Below, in pieces: positions 11,315 to 23,439 of a DNA stretch of 64,000 nt. The notes beneath the pieces are model-generated. The model worked only from the letters and a program-made list of their open reading frames with translations, was not told the origin of the DNA and did not search any database. The translations under genes were made by a program, and so were the position numbers. The stretch's first letter is position 1; every line of letters begins with the position of its first letter. Location of the stretch: assembly GCF_958295425.1 (NCBI RefSeq), contig NC_081143.1, forward strand, positions 15,036,516-15,100,515. Reading direction: 5' to 3'. The stretch is from Solea solea (lineage: Eukaryota; Chordata; Actinopteri; Pleuronectiformes; Soleidae).

Positions 11315-13925
11315 TTGTTCCAACTTGCCACACTTTGAGGAATCAGCACACACTCGGAACGCGCTACATATGTGGCGTTACATGTCTGCGACTTCGACCT
11401 CGTCTCCTCCTCGGGAGTTCACAACTAGCCATGATGACTACAGATGTGCCATCGACATGGAGTTCAGACGTTTGCTTCCAGTTTACGGCAAGACTCGGCA
11501 AAACAAACAGAAAACGGGTCCATCCTTGCCCTCAAACAGAGGACGCATACTCGATTGACTTGATAACTGCAGCTGATGTTTCATCGCTTACATCCTGCAT
11601 GTTGAATCATGACTGCCTGTCACTCAGCTGCATCAGCCTCTCATCGTGTCGCAGCTCAGACCATGGCTCAGACGCCCGGCAGCAGCAACAGCCTGGATTT
11701 CGAGTGCGCAATTGATTGGATGTTTACGGCAATAGCACAAAAACAGCTGTTGCGTTTTTTCTCTCTCTCCAAAATCTGTTGCCCAGTTTCACAAAACTGT
11801 TAGACACTAACTGAAAACAATCAAACTAAGTACCTCTACACCTCTTGAAGGAGACACGGCATTCAAAACCATTTAACAGATGAACTAAACATTAATTAGG
11901 ATTATAAATGAATGTGCGTCTACGGAAGAGGATTAGGGCCAGAAAAAAAATGGAAAAATAAAATAAAATAAAACCTGGCCTCTGATATTAAAGTCAGAGT
12001 TCTTAGAAAAACGTCAGGATTCTCAGATTAATTCTGACTTTTTTTTAATTTAAAATTGCTTTTCCATATGCATCAAATTCCCTTGTGCAAATAAACTGCA
12101 CATTGTGCTCTAACCATTTACTTATACGTTTAAACACATTTTGAGCACTAGAATACTACATTTCTCAAAGTTGAACACCAAATGAAAAGAGTTCAACCAT
12201 GGAATACTTACTTCTACTATTATTTTCAGAACAACGAAATGCGAAAAGAACCAGAAACGATTATAAGTAATGAATCAAACACTATGAAAAGTTTTAGAAA
12301 ACTCAGTGTCCCTATTACTGCAAATGTTATTCTGGCATCAATTATAGTACCTACAATGTGTAACTTAAGTTGTAGTGTATACATTTTCAATATAAATAAA
12401 TGTCCCTCACATTCAAACATTGTCAAATGAGCTTATCAGGTCCACACAACTCTCTGTGTGTTTCTTAGTATAGCTGTGTTTTGTTTTCGTGTCTGTGGTG
12501 ACACAGAGTGAAGCATAACAGTAGATGGCAGCAAACTTTAGGCTGAGGAATTAACCCTGGTTCTAGATAAATTGAGAACATGGGTGAGGTAGTGAGATAC
12601 TGAAAACAAATGTTGAAAGAAAACAGGTGGGATATGTTGGGTCAGTCTGGAGGGGTAGCGATGCAGGGTTTGGCAACAGAAGTAACACACTGGAGCTTTA
12701 AATGTATGTCAAACAAACATAATGGCTGCATAGCTGTGGGAGTCAGTCAAGCGGCAGCTGCAGCAAATGATCTCAGAACTCCATGAAGACATAAAAACAA
12801 CAACTATGATGATTTGATTCCCGAGAGAAATGCCACAGTTTAAAGGCACTTTCAGTTTCCTCCATCCAAGTTCTTTGTCTTTTCCACAAATATTCACATC
12901 GCAGCTGAAAATGATGAAATTATTGGTGAAACTGCTGGTTCAGTGCATTTTTGTGTTTGCAATGTACACCTTTACATTTAAATTTGTAACTAAAATGTTC
13001 AGTAAAAATCCTATTTTCTGTGTATGATCAAATCACAGATTTCCGCTTAAGTTTTAAGCACATTTTTGTGGGTTTTGCCAGTGTTTTACTGAATTAGTGA
13101 CGTTTTAATATACATTAACAAGTTAAGGTAAATTTGGACTGGATATTAATATTATTTTGAGGTTTTGTTTTTTAGTTTGAGGTTACATCCCTAAATTGCA
13201 CAATAGCCATTTTGGGAAATATGTCAGTTGTTGTTGTTGGCACTTTGTGAATGGTGTGTACAGCAGCAAATTATTAAATGAAAGACTCTTCAGCTTTAGG
13301 GTGAAGTCTAACTAAAAATAATAATATTTGCTGTAATGTCACTTGTTAACAAAGGCATACAACTAGCTTCAAAAAACTGTTGATGGTGTGCACCTTTGTC
13401 CAGAGGGTGGCGATGTCCCTCTAAAGAAATACCGATAACTTGTATGACCTATGGAGAGAATTGTATCTGTACAACATATTTGATTAGATTATTTAAAATA
13501 TCTTTGTAATGTAAAAAAACCTAACAATTAAAGTATGATAACATTTGTACTATTAACATCACTGTTCAATTGAATTCTGTCCTGAAGTCCTCAAATATAC
13601 CATTTAGTTTGTGCAAATGCATGTTTCCATTTTATTGAGCATTACAGAATGAAGAACACAATGTTTATTGAAAATAAACACATTTTTTTTCAGCAGCAGT
13701 AAAGACACACTGTATGATGTTTAACATATTCTTCATATTCTCATCGGAGCTCAGTCAATTTAGAAATTGGGGAGATGATGTAATCACAACTCCTAGATTA
13801 ACGCAGCTGCATGTCACACAAATCCTGTCCACGCAAGCTCTTTATGCTCCTCTAATGCGTTTACTTTAAGCTTCAGTGAAGGTGAAAATGTGTATCCAAT
13901 CCATCTGATCCCAATCTATCATGTG
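11315..13925. other. Intergenic region between fbxo10 and the CXCL8-like gene
   Basis: The first few hundred bases probably hold the fbxo10 noncoding first exon and promoter. The rest is AT-rich with no exon recognised on either strand. TTTATT at 13631-13636 reads AATAAA on the minus strand and is a plausible poly(A) signal for the CXCL8-like gene, about 290 bases beyond its stop codon. Confidence 0.5.
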
Positions 13926-15068
13926 TTATTCTGCAACATGTCTGCTTGAACCTGGAGAGGAAAAAAAACAAACATATTTTGTAATTACAAACACTACACT
14001 ACAACTTCAACATGCAACTTCAAGTTCCATCCATGTGGAGCTATTTGCATTGCAATGTAGTGCAAGACATGAAGGGACAACAAAAAAACAAACAAACAAA
14101 CGAAGAAATAAGAAACAGGCAGCAATAATCTTTTTAGCAGATTATTTTAGGTGATGGATTCAAGATATGTGGCTGATGACGACGAATTCACAATATGATC
14201 ACTTATATAATAAATCCAACGTAGTAATTGAAATACTTATGATTGTTTGATAATCTTTGCATGACTTGTGTGTTTACTGGCCGTCTCTGGCCCTCTTGAT
14301 GGGAAATAATAACAAACCCTTTTCCGGCAAACTCTGGTATTTTCCCCCTAATGTGTGACTAAATGTGTAAACACAATTTACCGCTGCAGTATAACAGCCA
14401 AAAATGCCTTTTAGTTGACACAGAGACGAGAGATTGAGTATGTGGCTTACACTGTGCATCCCTGCCACGTCCAGCAGTTAAAACCTTATACTAAAACTCA
14501 AATTCAAATGCAAATGTATTCACACATTAAAAAGAAAAGGAAAAGGTGAACTTACTCTGATGATAAATTTTCTTCAGCACTTTTTTGACCCATAGTGCAT
14601 CAGGGTCCAGACAAACCTTTGTTCCATCGATTCTGAAGGTGGCACTGCAGGATCAAATGACAGACCAAAAGATGTTATTACAGGAAATCGTCGGCTGTCA
14701 ATTGAAGTTATAAAACCTGCAAAGCTTTGGTCCAGGTGCGTACATAATCTCAGTGTCTTTGCAGTGAGAACTGGCAGGGATCACCTCCACTGATCCTATG
14801 TAACGTCCAATGGGTGTTCGCTCCTTGTTGATACACTGACATCGCAGAATCTCAAGTGGAATCCCCTGACTGAAACCTGAGGTTTTTAGTGAGAGGTCAG
14901 AGCAGGATAGCAATATGTGCAGCTATGCAGCTCTACATGAATGGCTTGCACGGCATGGCAACAAAGAAAACAAGGTATTGCATTAATAGTAATACTGAAT
15001 GACAGATTACACTTACCCTCGGGGATGGCCATCAAAACTAGGAGTGCAAAAGCAGTAATAGTAGACAT
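13926..15068 (-). CDS. CXC chemokine, CXCL8-like (minus-strand copy)
   Basis: Secreted chemoattractant of the CXC family, expected to act on leukocyte CXCR receptors. Four exons, 15068-15017, 14876-14744, 14644-14556 and 13951-13926, join with correct GT-AG phases to 99 residues. A hydrophobic signal peptide covers about residues 1-22. Cysteines fall at 30 and 32 (CQC), 56 and 73, the four-cysteine CXC pattern, with TPIGRYIGSVEVIP between the pairs. The residues before CXC are EILR, so the usual ELR is displaced by one inserted residue. The final exon is very short (SSSRHVAE) and rests on a strong pyrimidine-rich acceptor; it is the least certain part. Exon 2 has the same length (133 nt) as in the + strand CXCL8 gene 5.7 kb away, and total length is identical, so the pair look like diverged duplicates. 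The exact lineage name among fish CXCL8/CXCL11-like genes is not certain. A TATA-like CATAAAAAAG lies about 45 bases upstream of the ATG. Confidence 0.88.
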
Positions 15069-17099
15069 GTCTGCTCAGATGCTCAAGATGCAAACTCGGT
15101 CAACTTTTTTATGCCAGTTTTAGTCAGAAGCCTGCAAACAGCCTAGCTCTTCCCTCTGCACTAATAAACCGTGATGCAAGTTTGCTCCTCAACTCGTTTT
15201 TGTTCCTCATCTCCCTCCCCAATCAGTTCTGAGGAAACCTTGTTTGCATCTATACCAGTGACTTAACTCCCAAGGAAATCTCTTCATTGGTGATTCATCA
15301 CATTGGTTTGAGTAACCTGTATTATCAGTAAAATTGTGTCAGTTGCACAGGAGTCTGCAAGAGGACAGGATATCTAATAATAATGAACAATAATAACTTT
15401 GATTTCTAAAGCGCCTTTCACACAGTAAGTAGAAAAAAGACAAACCAGAGCAAAAAACAATCAGGTGGCAAAAGACATCTGCTCCAATCAACAAGAATAT
15501 TGCTCCTGATAGAGAAGAATAAACACTGCTGCACTTTTGCACAAGTCATGTTTCAGCGTTTGCAGACATCCTCTTTTTTTGTGATCCTTGCAACATCACG
15601 GGCAACATTTACTTCTGTTTTCCTTCGAATTAATCATTATACATAAAATATGGGTAATGACTTAATTAGTGTTACCACATGAAAGTAATGTGTGTGTGTG
15701 TGTGTGTGTGTGTAATCGTTTAATAGACAAGATTCTTTTTCATCTAAAGTAGTACAAATGTAAATATGTGATGTTTGAGACTGTAGCTCTAATGCACATA
15801 TCAGCGTCGAATTCTGCATGTTTCATCTGAAACTTTCCCTTAGGGTTATGTTGTCATGAGACAGTGAGCCTGTTCTGACATGATGCTCAGCGTCAGAGCG
15901 ATGCTTTTACACACTCAAGGAATGTTAACTGATGTATCTATAGATAGATACCCAAACTCAACGTTTTTTGGGTGAGGGGGAAAAAAGTACTCAGTTCATG
16001 CAAAAACTCCCTGACATTTCCTGGAAACTCCAAAGCCTGACTGCCTTCAAGTGTTTTCTGGTTACTTACTCATGTTGTATATCATTAATATTGTCAACAG
16101 TCTAAACAACAGTCAAGTGCGACTCACTGACTGCTGATATTAAACTTCTAATCCTAAAGCATTCCCATCACCTTAAAACTTGGATACCCAGGAAAAAGCA
16201 ACAGGAGAGAAACTGGGTGGTGACTAATCCATGATTCAATCCAGATTTTCCCAGCTCCTGTTTTCTTCTCGGCCTTTTGTATTAGTATCAGTGTGCGGTG
16301 ATTGTGAACATGTGCCATTGTTTGCTTTGTAAATTGTTTTACGTGACAGGGTGGCCTTTCGAGACAGGAACTTCGCTCCATTCTCGTCATCATGATATTT
16401 AATGGAATGCTTTGCTGCAGTGTAAGCTGATATGTTTGCACATGTGGAAAAATGTGCAAACATACAAATGATCAAAACTTATGGGCTTGTTTTTGTGCCA
16501 GGACAAAGCCACAGTTAAAACAATCTGTTTTCCCTTACATTAGTATTTTATTTTCCAAAACCTGTTTACACTAAGATGCACGGAGAGTTATGAGTTATAA
16601 AAATGTGTGTTTTATTGCATGTTTGTAACAGCAGAGACATACAAATAACCACATTACTGTCAAATGCTAATACACACTTCTCTGTGAAATATTTAACTCC
16701 GTTGTTGAGTGTTCGACTAAATAAGATCTTATAAATCAGGATGTGATTCATGCAGCATTTGCAATGGTTTATCATTCCAAGGAAAAACATCATCCTCATC
16801 AAGCAAAATGCAGGAGATTGTTGGAGGAATTTATATGCTGGTAGCCACATACAAAATAGTGTATCATTGTCAATTATATTTTTTTCTTTCTACATTTATA
16901 GTAACATCAACAACAACAAGTAACAAAGCAAGGTGATTTTAGATTTAGGTATTAAGTTCAGCATGTGAGCAACAATCAAGTGTTTTTCCTCTTTGCAACG
17001 CTTTTTTTTTTTTGCTTTAAGGGAGGGGAACTTTTGGAATATCCAAACATCCATGTGTCATCAAGATTACTTCCTCTTCGATACCGGGGGCCTTTTCTC

Positions 17100-18060
17100 A
17101 ATTGTGTTTGTGCATACACGCATGTGTTTTTGCGACCTCTTTAGGACCCTAAATTGACCTTTTTAGAACCAGTAGTACAAATGGGCACCTAAGCCTTGTT
17201 CTTATAGTGAGGCAGAACCTCATTTACAAGGCTCTGGTTACATTTTCTTTTTATTTAACCAGGTTGAACCAATTGAGATCGAAATCCCTTTTCCAAGGGT
17301 GACCTGGCAAAGAGGTCAGCAGCACACATAATAGTAAATATTAGAGATGTGTATTATGATTAAGGTTATGGTTAGGGTTAGGTATTATAGTTAAGGTTAT
17401 GGTTAGTTATTATGGTTAACCCTTAGTGCTCATGTGGCACGGATCTATGCTGCAGGTGCACCCTTGGTAATTTGCTGTGGGAATAACATCCTGGGGGGGT
17501 GTGTGTTTATAAGTCACATATTCAGGCTGTAAAAAATGTGTTTTTTTCTTATGTGTTGTTGAGTCAAAGTTATGATTCATTTCATATCGCATTTTTAGTA
17601 GTGATATAAAGTAGCAATAATTGTGCAGAAGTCACAAAAGAGAGCGTTTTTCTTTTCATTTTGTTCATAAAAGTGAACTTTGAACTGCGACATATTTCCA
17701 AATTTCACAAATTCAATATGATTTTAAACACATTTTTAGTACTTTTTCCTCAGGTGTGTTTATATAGTCGGTGAATTTTTTTTTTTTTCATCAGATTGCC
17801 TCAGTTGTGCTGAAGAAAGGGATATAAGGCACTCTATATTGCACATTCTTATAGCCTCTGTATATACTGTACATTTCAAGATTCAAGATTCAAGATTCAA
17901 GATTCTTTATTGTCATTATGCAAGCATAACAAAATTTCCTTGAACATAGTATTGGAAATGTCTCTTTGTTCTAAGAGTTAAGGTTTTGGTTAAAGGTTGT
18001 CCAAATAAATGGCAGTCAATGCAGTGTCCTAACAAGAATAGCTGCACAAATGTGCGTGCG
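17100..18060 (+). repeat. Nested repeat complex with telomere-like core
   Basis: An element beginning near 17105 (TTTTTGCGACCTCTTTAGGACC, then GAGGCAGAACCTCATTTACA) resembles the copy at 23440-23650. It is interrupted by a TTTATTTAACCAGG element (about 17245-17325), resumes with a GGTTAGGGTTAGG core (17345-17420), is interrupted again by about 540 bases ending in a (TTCAAGA)n-type LINE or SINE tail (17876-17945), and finishes at about 17980-18060 (TAACAAGAATAGCTGCACAAATGTG). Confidence 0.55.
17876..17945 (+). repeat. Retroposon 3' tail with ATTCAAG tandem units
   Basis: Four tandem TTCAAGA-type units are followed by CTTTATTGTCATTATGCA and AACAAAATTTCCTTGAA. This short microsatellite joined to a TTTATTGTCATT motif is the usual 3' end of a widespread fish retroposon. 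The body of the element was not recognised. Confidence 0.45.
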
Positions 18061-19533
18061 TCTAAATCAAATATCCATTACACTAATAAAAGTGTTGTCG
18101 ATTGCTTTTGTTATGAATACATTTGTGTTTATTTTTCATAGCATGAATCACAATTTAGTAAATCTGGGGAAAGACCAATAGATGAAAATAGTCTTAGTAT
18201 AATAGTTTCTTTCCTAGATTTTCCTCCTCATTTTAACTCATCTCATCACATGCATCAAACTATTTAAAGCAGCAAAAACAATACATTTAGAAACTTTCCA
18301 GGAGTGGATCATATCCCCTATTTAACAAAATCACATGAATCATACAAGTCACACAAACACATATAGTTCTAACTATGATCTGGACCAGACATTTATTTCA
18401 GTTCATACTCAATAAATGGCATTAAGAACTAAGTAATAAAAATGATTATGTTCATAATGTTTTATCTTCTGGTCAGCACATCTATTTTATAATGAGTTAA
18501 CAACTGTTTAATAAATGTGTTCAGATATTACCCCACTTCCTTCTGCTTTGTGAGGTAAGACGTAATGACTGCGGTTTGAAACGCGTTGGAGCTTGTTGAG
18601 ACCGTGTCATCTTCCTGGAAGTTTTTTTACTGGCATATCTCCTGCAGATTCTTTTGTTACTTTGAACACATGAGCCAGTAGTGCATGACCTCAGTGATGA
18701 CTTTCACGTTGCCCAGAAAAAAGGAAAAACTGTATTTTTAAAAAGTCCCTCTTTGTGATTGTCACAGAATGTCACCTAATTTGGTCATTTTTCATGTATT
18801 ATTGAGTATTTAGCCCACATGTCACATGAAGATATCATGTGCGGCAGGTTATACATGTGATTATTAATCACAATATAATTTTCTTCAATAGAAATGTAAC
18901 AAAAAATAATTTTATATTAATATTATACTATATTATACGATATAAATGTATAAGGTAATTTATCAGACTGTTTTAGCTCAGATTTTTGTTTCTATGTATA
19001 ATAAGTGTTTTAAGCTATAAACCCAAAAAGTTTCAAAAATTTCAAAAAAATTCAACTTTCACTCATGAGTAAAAATCTAACGTTTAATCATCTGACATTT
19101 ATCATCACTATCAACTGAATGTTGTGACAATTTTATTGCAACTTTTTCCACCACATTTCCAAGCTCTACAACCTTCAAAAATAGCGTCACACGGTGGCTA
19201 GTAAAAAAAAAAAGAATAAGAGAGAATGAAAATGTTTTGAGGCTGCATCTGTGTTATTTGTATATTTAATGTTTCATTGAAAATATGAGTAAAATATCTA
19301 GTCCAAGAATGGGTATGAATTTGTGAATAATTAAGTAAAAATAACAAAGGAAACAATCTCCTGCTGGAAAGGCAAATCACAGTAATGTTTTTTTTGTATA
19401 TTTTTTATATTTGTGTGAATTTGTGTGAATTTGCTGTATTATAATTGTAATAGGTAGTAGACTAACTGATAGACACCATCTTTTTCTGTTTTGTCTCCTT
19501 CTCAAGAATTCTGTGTATCAGCATATGCATTGC

Positions 19534-19993
19534 CACTTTATTAGGAACACAGGACACCTGATAAAGTGGCATGAGTGTTCTTCTGTTGCTGGAAGTCATC
19601 TGCTTCAAGGGTGAAAGGGTTGTGCGTTCATCTGGATTAATATCGTGAGTTATTGTTGCCTTTCTATCATTTCAAGCCAGTCAGTGCCATTCTCCTTATG
19701 ACCTCTTGCATCAAACAGGCATTTTTGCTCAGACAACTGCTTACTAGATATTTCCTCTTTTTTAGCGCTTTCTCTGAAAGCCACAGATATGATGTGGGTG
19801 AAAATCCCACAAAATCAGCAGTTTTTGAAATATTCAGACCAGGCAGCCTGTCTGGCACGAAACACCATGAGCTTAATCACCATCAAGCATGTTAAAAATT
19901 CCCTTCTTTCCCCATTCTGATTCTGAGTTGCTGCTATGTGATGGGCTGAAATCTGTGTTAACAAGCAGTTAAATAGGTGCACCTAATAAAGTG
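19534..19993. mobile_element. 460-bp dispersed element with CACTTTATTAGG inverted ends
   Basis: CACTTTATTAGG at 19534-19545 is matched exactly in inverted orientation by CCTAATAAAGTG at 19982-19993. The interior (a TCATTTCAAGCCAGTCAGTG stretch, then GAAAATCCCACAAAATCAGC) is one I recognise as a very common short element in teleost genomes. It has no intact transposase, so it is non-autonomous. I cannot assign a superfamily with confidence, and target duplications are not obvious. Confidence 0.6.
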
Positions 19994-20479
19994 ACTAGTG
20001 TGTGTAGCTCTTGTGAAATAAAGGTGTGTGACAGTGACTTGCCTTTAGTGAACTTTACCTTTAAATAAGGCAATGCATGCAGGACAGTGTGTGGAGGCCC
20101 TTGATAGTTTCTCAAAAAGTAGCTTTCAAAGAAGAATATGTATGAAATTATTCCTCTCTGAAGGTGGAATTTTAGATGTCAACACCTGAGGATTACACTT
20201 GTTTAGAAGAGGTCATCTGTGAATCACCTGTCAGTTAATCAATCTCTAACTCATACATTTGTGGTTAGTGGTGCAATACAACATGCAATACAACCATATA
20301 CTATACCCATTTGTAAAAACTTTCTTATCAACATTCCTGCCATGTCAGTCAGATTATTGCACATTTTTAGTCACCTTGTTTTTTTTGTCCCAAATGATAA
20401 CTGAATTAGTGACACGAATGATTAGCTCTCTTGACAAATCCCTACTGCTGAAAAAATTCCCAGAGTTGACAGCCCCACC

Positions 20480-20533
20480 TTGCGCAACTTGCAGACTGGG
20501 AAATGACTCATTTCCGCTTGACGGCTATAAAAG
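20480..20533 (+). promoter_or_regulatory. CXCL8 core promoter: C/EBP, AP-1 and TATA sites
   Basis: TTGCGCAA (20480-20487) is a palindromic C/EBP site. TGACTCA (20504-20510) is a consensus AP-1 site inside a near-perfect 17-bp palindrome, GGAAATGACTCATTTCC (20499-20515). TATAAAAG lies at 20526-20533. A weaker NF-kB-like GGGAATTTTT reads on the minus strand near 20453-20462. The combination resembles the human CXCL8 promoter, where AP-1, C/EBP and NF-kB sites drive induction by inflammatory signals. Confidence 0.7.
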
Positions 20534-20752
20534 GAGTCCGCTTCAGCGCTAACATTCAAACAGCTGAGGGAGAAACAGGAGTAAAGGAAAAGTAGAGGAG
20601 AGAGTGAACTGAACAAAAGAGCAAGATACAGCAGAGCAGAAAACAAACTTTACTTTACATTTTCATAGTGCTTCGGTCTTCGTTGCAGCTGCTTTTGAAG
20701 GACATTTTTATCTTTTATTTTAAGTGTTGCAGAAGTTGGAAAAACAGCAGAT

Positions 20753-21405
20753 ATGATGAGCAGTAGAGTCATTGCCACTGTCATGGTGCTGCTCCTCGCC
20801 TCCATGGCCATTGTTGAAGGTAAGATTACTTTATTGTAATGTGACTACTCAACAACAATTACTCTTTGTCTCAATGCATGTAAACACTGTTGCATTTTGT
20901 GACTTTATGTGACTCTTGTCTCCTGACAGGAATGAGCCTGACAAGTGTTGGAGTGGAGCTGCACTGCCGCTGCATCATGACAGAACGCAGACCCATTGGC
21001 CGCCACATTGAGAAGATGGAAATAATTCCTGGAAGCTCTCACTGCGAAGAAACCGAAATCATGTAAGACCTGCTCGAAAATAACACCCATCAAAGTAGCC
21101 ATGATGTTCGATGCACTGGCACAAAGTTGTCGTCAAAGTGTCGTTGTTCTGACTGGATCTCTGCGTCTTGTTGTTGTTGTTGCAGTGCCACTCTGAAAAA
21201 GACAGGCAAAGAAGTCTGCCTGGACCCTGAAGCTCCCTGGGTGAAGATGGTGATCAACAGGATCCTGTCCAAGTAAGTAATTGTTCATGCAGTTATAACA
21301 AATCTAGTTAGTCTGGTTTTATGATGAATATTATAATCATTGTCAATGTAATGAGTGATTAATAAAAACTCTTTTCTGTGTTTTCCCTGCAGCAGAAGAC
21401 GCTGA
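20753..21405 (+). CDS. cxcl8: CXC chemokine, interleukin-8 (CXCL8) orthologue
   Basis: Secreted inflammatory chemokine that recruits neutrophils through CXCR1/CXCR2-type receptors. Four exons, 20753-20819, 20930-21062, 21186-21272 and 21393-21405, give 99 residues. A signal peptide (MVLLLASMAIVEG region) covers about residues 1-23. Cysteines lie at 35, 37 (CRC), 61 and 78. The block RPIGRHIEKMEIIPGSSHC followed by EETEIIATLKKTGKEVCLDP and APWVK is typical of fish IL-8. The residues before CXC are ELH instead of the mammalian ELR, as in many fish CXCL8 proteins. The last exon supplies only the end of NRRR and the stop. Two start codons are adjacent (20753 and 20756); the first is used here. 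An inducible-type promoter precedes the gene and AU-rich instability motifs follow it. The paralogue number (lineage 1, 2 or other) is not assigned. Confidence 0.93.
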
Positions 21406-21683
21406 GACGCTCATCTACTCCAAATGAAGGGAACCCCAAAGTATTTGTATTTATCCAATGATGAGGTCATCACCTGATTCACACCATGGGACTGCTCAAT
21501 GTCCTCGTCCACTGGTGAAACGGACAACAGAATCTTTACACTCAGCTCGTGTTTGCATCAAACATACTATTTATTCACAAGTCTGGTGCTTGTGAGGATG
21601 TCGCTTACTATGTGTTGCAGCAGCAATGGCTGTTGGCTGCTTCTGAAGCCTGTTAGAATGTTTAACTTCTTTTTGTTGTCTCT

Positions 21684-21743
21684 AATTTATGTATTTGGCA
21701 TATTTATTGATGTATTTATTTGTTACCGCAATGGTTCATTAAA
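21684..21743 (+). promoter_or_regulatory. AU-rich element and poly(A) signal in the CXCL8 3' UTR
   Basis: Several ATTTA pentamers (AATTTATGTATTTGG; CATATTTATTGATG; TATTTATTTG) lie in the 3' UTR about 280 bases after the stop. They are followed by the poly(A) signal ATTAAA at 21738-21743. Clustered ATTTA motifs are the usual mark of rapidly decaying cytokine mRNAs. Confidence 0.7.
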
Positions 21744-22024
21744 GTGTGATTTGGAGTGGAAATTTAAGATGCTGTGTTTTGTGTTATCGTCATTTTGTAC
21801 AATTGCAGCATTATTGTTTTGGCCTTATTAATTATAATAATTTTAATCTAATTTTATCTTTTTAACTTTTTAACTTTTTTGTATTTTCTTACTATTTTAT
21901 TTTTATTTTAATTTTAATTTTTATATTATTTTTATTATAAAAAAAATAATATATATATATATATATAATATATATTTATTATTTTATTTTATTCTATTCT
22001 CATTTCTTAACTGAGCTGTTGTGA

Positions 22025-22085
22025 ATGTGTGTTTCCCCCCTGGGGGAGGAATAAAGTCATTCAATCTTCAAAAAATTCAATCTTA
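22025..22085 (+). repeat. Probable LINE 3' end
   Basis: TTTCCCCCCTGGGGGAGGAATAAAG followed by a short TTCAATCTTC repeat resembles the conserved 3' hairpin and tail of fish LINEs of the L2/Rex type. Only the tail is recognisable; upstream is AT-rich low-complexity DNA. Confidence 0.4.
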
Positions 22086-23439
22086 CTGCCATATGATTGT
22101 AGGATTTCACTTAATAAATTGAGCTTGTCAGATGAACTTGTAACGTTACCGTTACTTTTACAATATCCTGTTTTCTTCAGCCAAATCTTCAGCCAAATTG
22201 AAGTTTAATTACTCACATACTCTTATAACCAGACCTGGTGTACAATTTTCTTATTGTCTTATTGTCTTAACTTAGGATAAGACACAAACGAGGCACCTTT
22301 CAAGGTTCCCTCACTAGATACCGAGGTGCCAGAGATCTGGACCAGATCCACTATCACAAATCTTACTAACTATAATGTATCAGACCTGGCACACTGCTCG
22401 CCAGAATCTGCGATGATGCCTCACTGTTCAGATGTCAGACAGACATTGTCTCAGTTCTCGGATCTGAGCTGTCTTTAATAAAATCTTTCAACTTAACTCA
22501 TCACTGACTCCAGAGGTTCCATCATGGGTCATCTCACCTGATCATCAAAAATCTCTGTAACACTCTCAATTGCCCCGGGCTTTATCATTTTACAACAAAT
22601 GTCTCAAACTGAAATCAAATAGATAGATTTCAATATCAATAAATCCTCACACATGACGTACACGATCGACGGAATTTAACCTGTTTTTTGTTGCATGACT
22701 GCAGGCAACAGTAGAGAGCTCCACCACATGATGCAACTTGTGTTATGACAATACTCTCTTGCCACAGGGCCTTACCATATTCCCACATGCATTAATAATG
22801 CAGAGTATTTAAAGGTGATTTAAAAGGGAAATCCTCTTCTGCTTTAAATAAGAGTTAATGCAGTGCCGGCTCAAGCCTTTATGGGGCCCTAAGCAGAATT
22901 AGATTTGGGGGCCTTCCCTCCCACCACCTTGGAGTCACCTATGTTCAACTATTATTGATACAAATGTAACTTCATATCAGTTTCACTCTTGTTTTTTTTA
23001 AAGCTTGGTATTCATTTGCACTTTCATATTCAAATGATGTTGTTTTTTATACATGCTATTGAGAGCCCCTTGGGTGACCAGTGGGCCCCAAGCAGCGCAT
23101 TAGTGTGCTTATGCCTAAATAAATAAAATGCAGCTGAGCTACTTGTGTAATTAAGTGAACTGGTTCTTGTGTGGAGATATTGAATGGAGATAACTTCACC
23201 TGTTGTATTTTCAGAGGCCTATTTGAACTCAGTGAGTGGGATTCTTTAAACAGAACTGATGCAAAGTGACTGGAATCAGTTTTGTGATTTCCAACTCTTA
23301 ATTAAATCCAGATGAATACACTGGAAAGTTGTGGAATATCCGCACATGTGTCTACCAGATTTCATAATTCTTCTACACAGACTTCCCGTCTGACACCATG
23401 ATCCTGTTATCCTGTGTCCTCGCTACCGTGTGTGTGTGT

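Larger units (their letters stand above)
15120..20479. other. Intergenic region between the two chemokine genes
   Basis: The 5.7 kb between the divergent starts contains no recognisable exon. It holds a (GT)n tract at about 15690-15713, a nested repeat complex at 17100-18060, AT-rich single-copy-looking DNA at 18100-19500 and a 460-bp inverted-terminal-repeat element at 19534-19993. Enhancers shared by the two chemokine genes could be located here, but none can be identified by eye. Confidence 0.5.

Noticed and set aside
11302..11715. 137-codon plus-strand frame upstream of fbxo10
   Set aside because: It overlaps the probable noncoding first exon of fbxo10 on the other strand and has no recognisable domain.
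17345..17420. True interstitial telomere
   Set aside because: Only one or two exact TTAGGG-like units occur; the rest is variable TTAAGG/TTATGG within a dispersed repeat.
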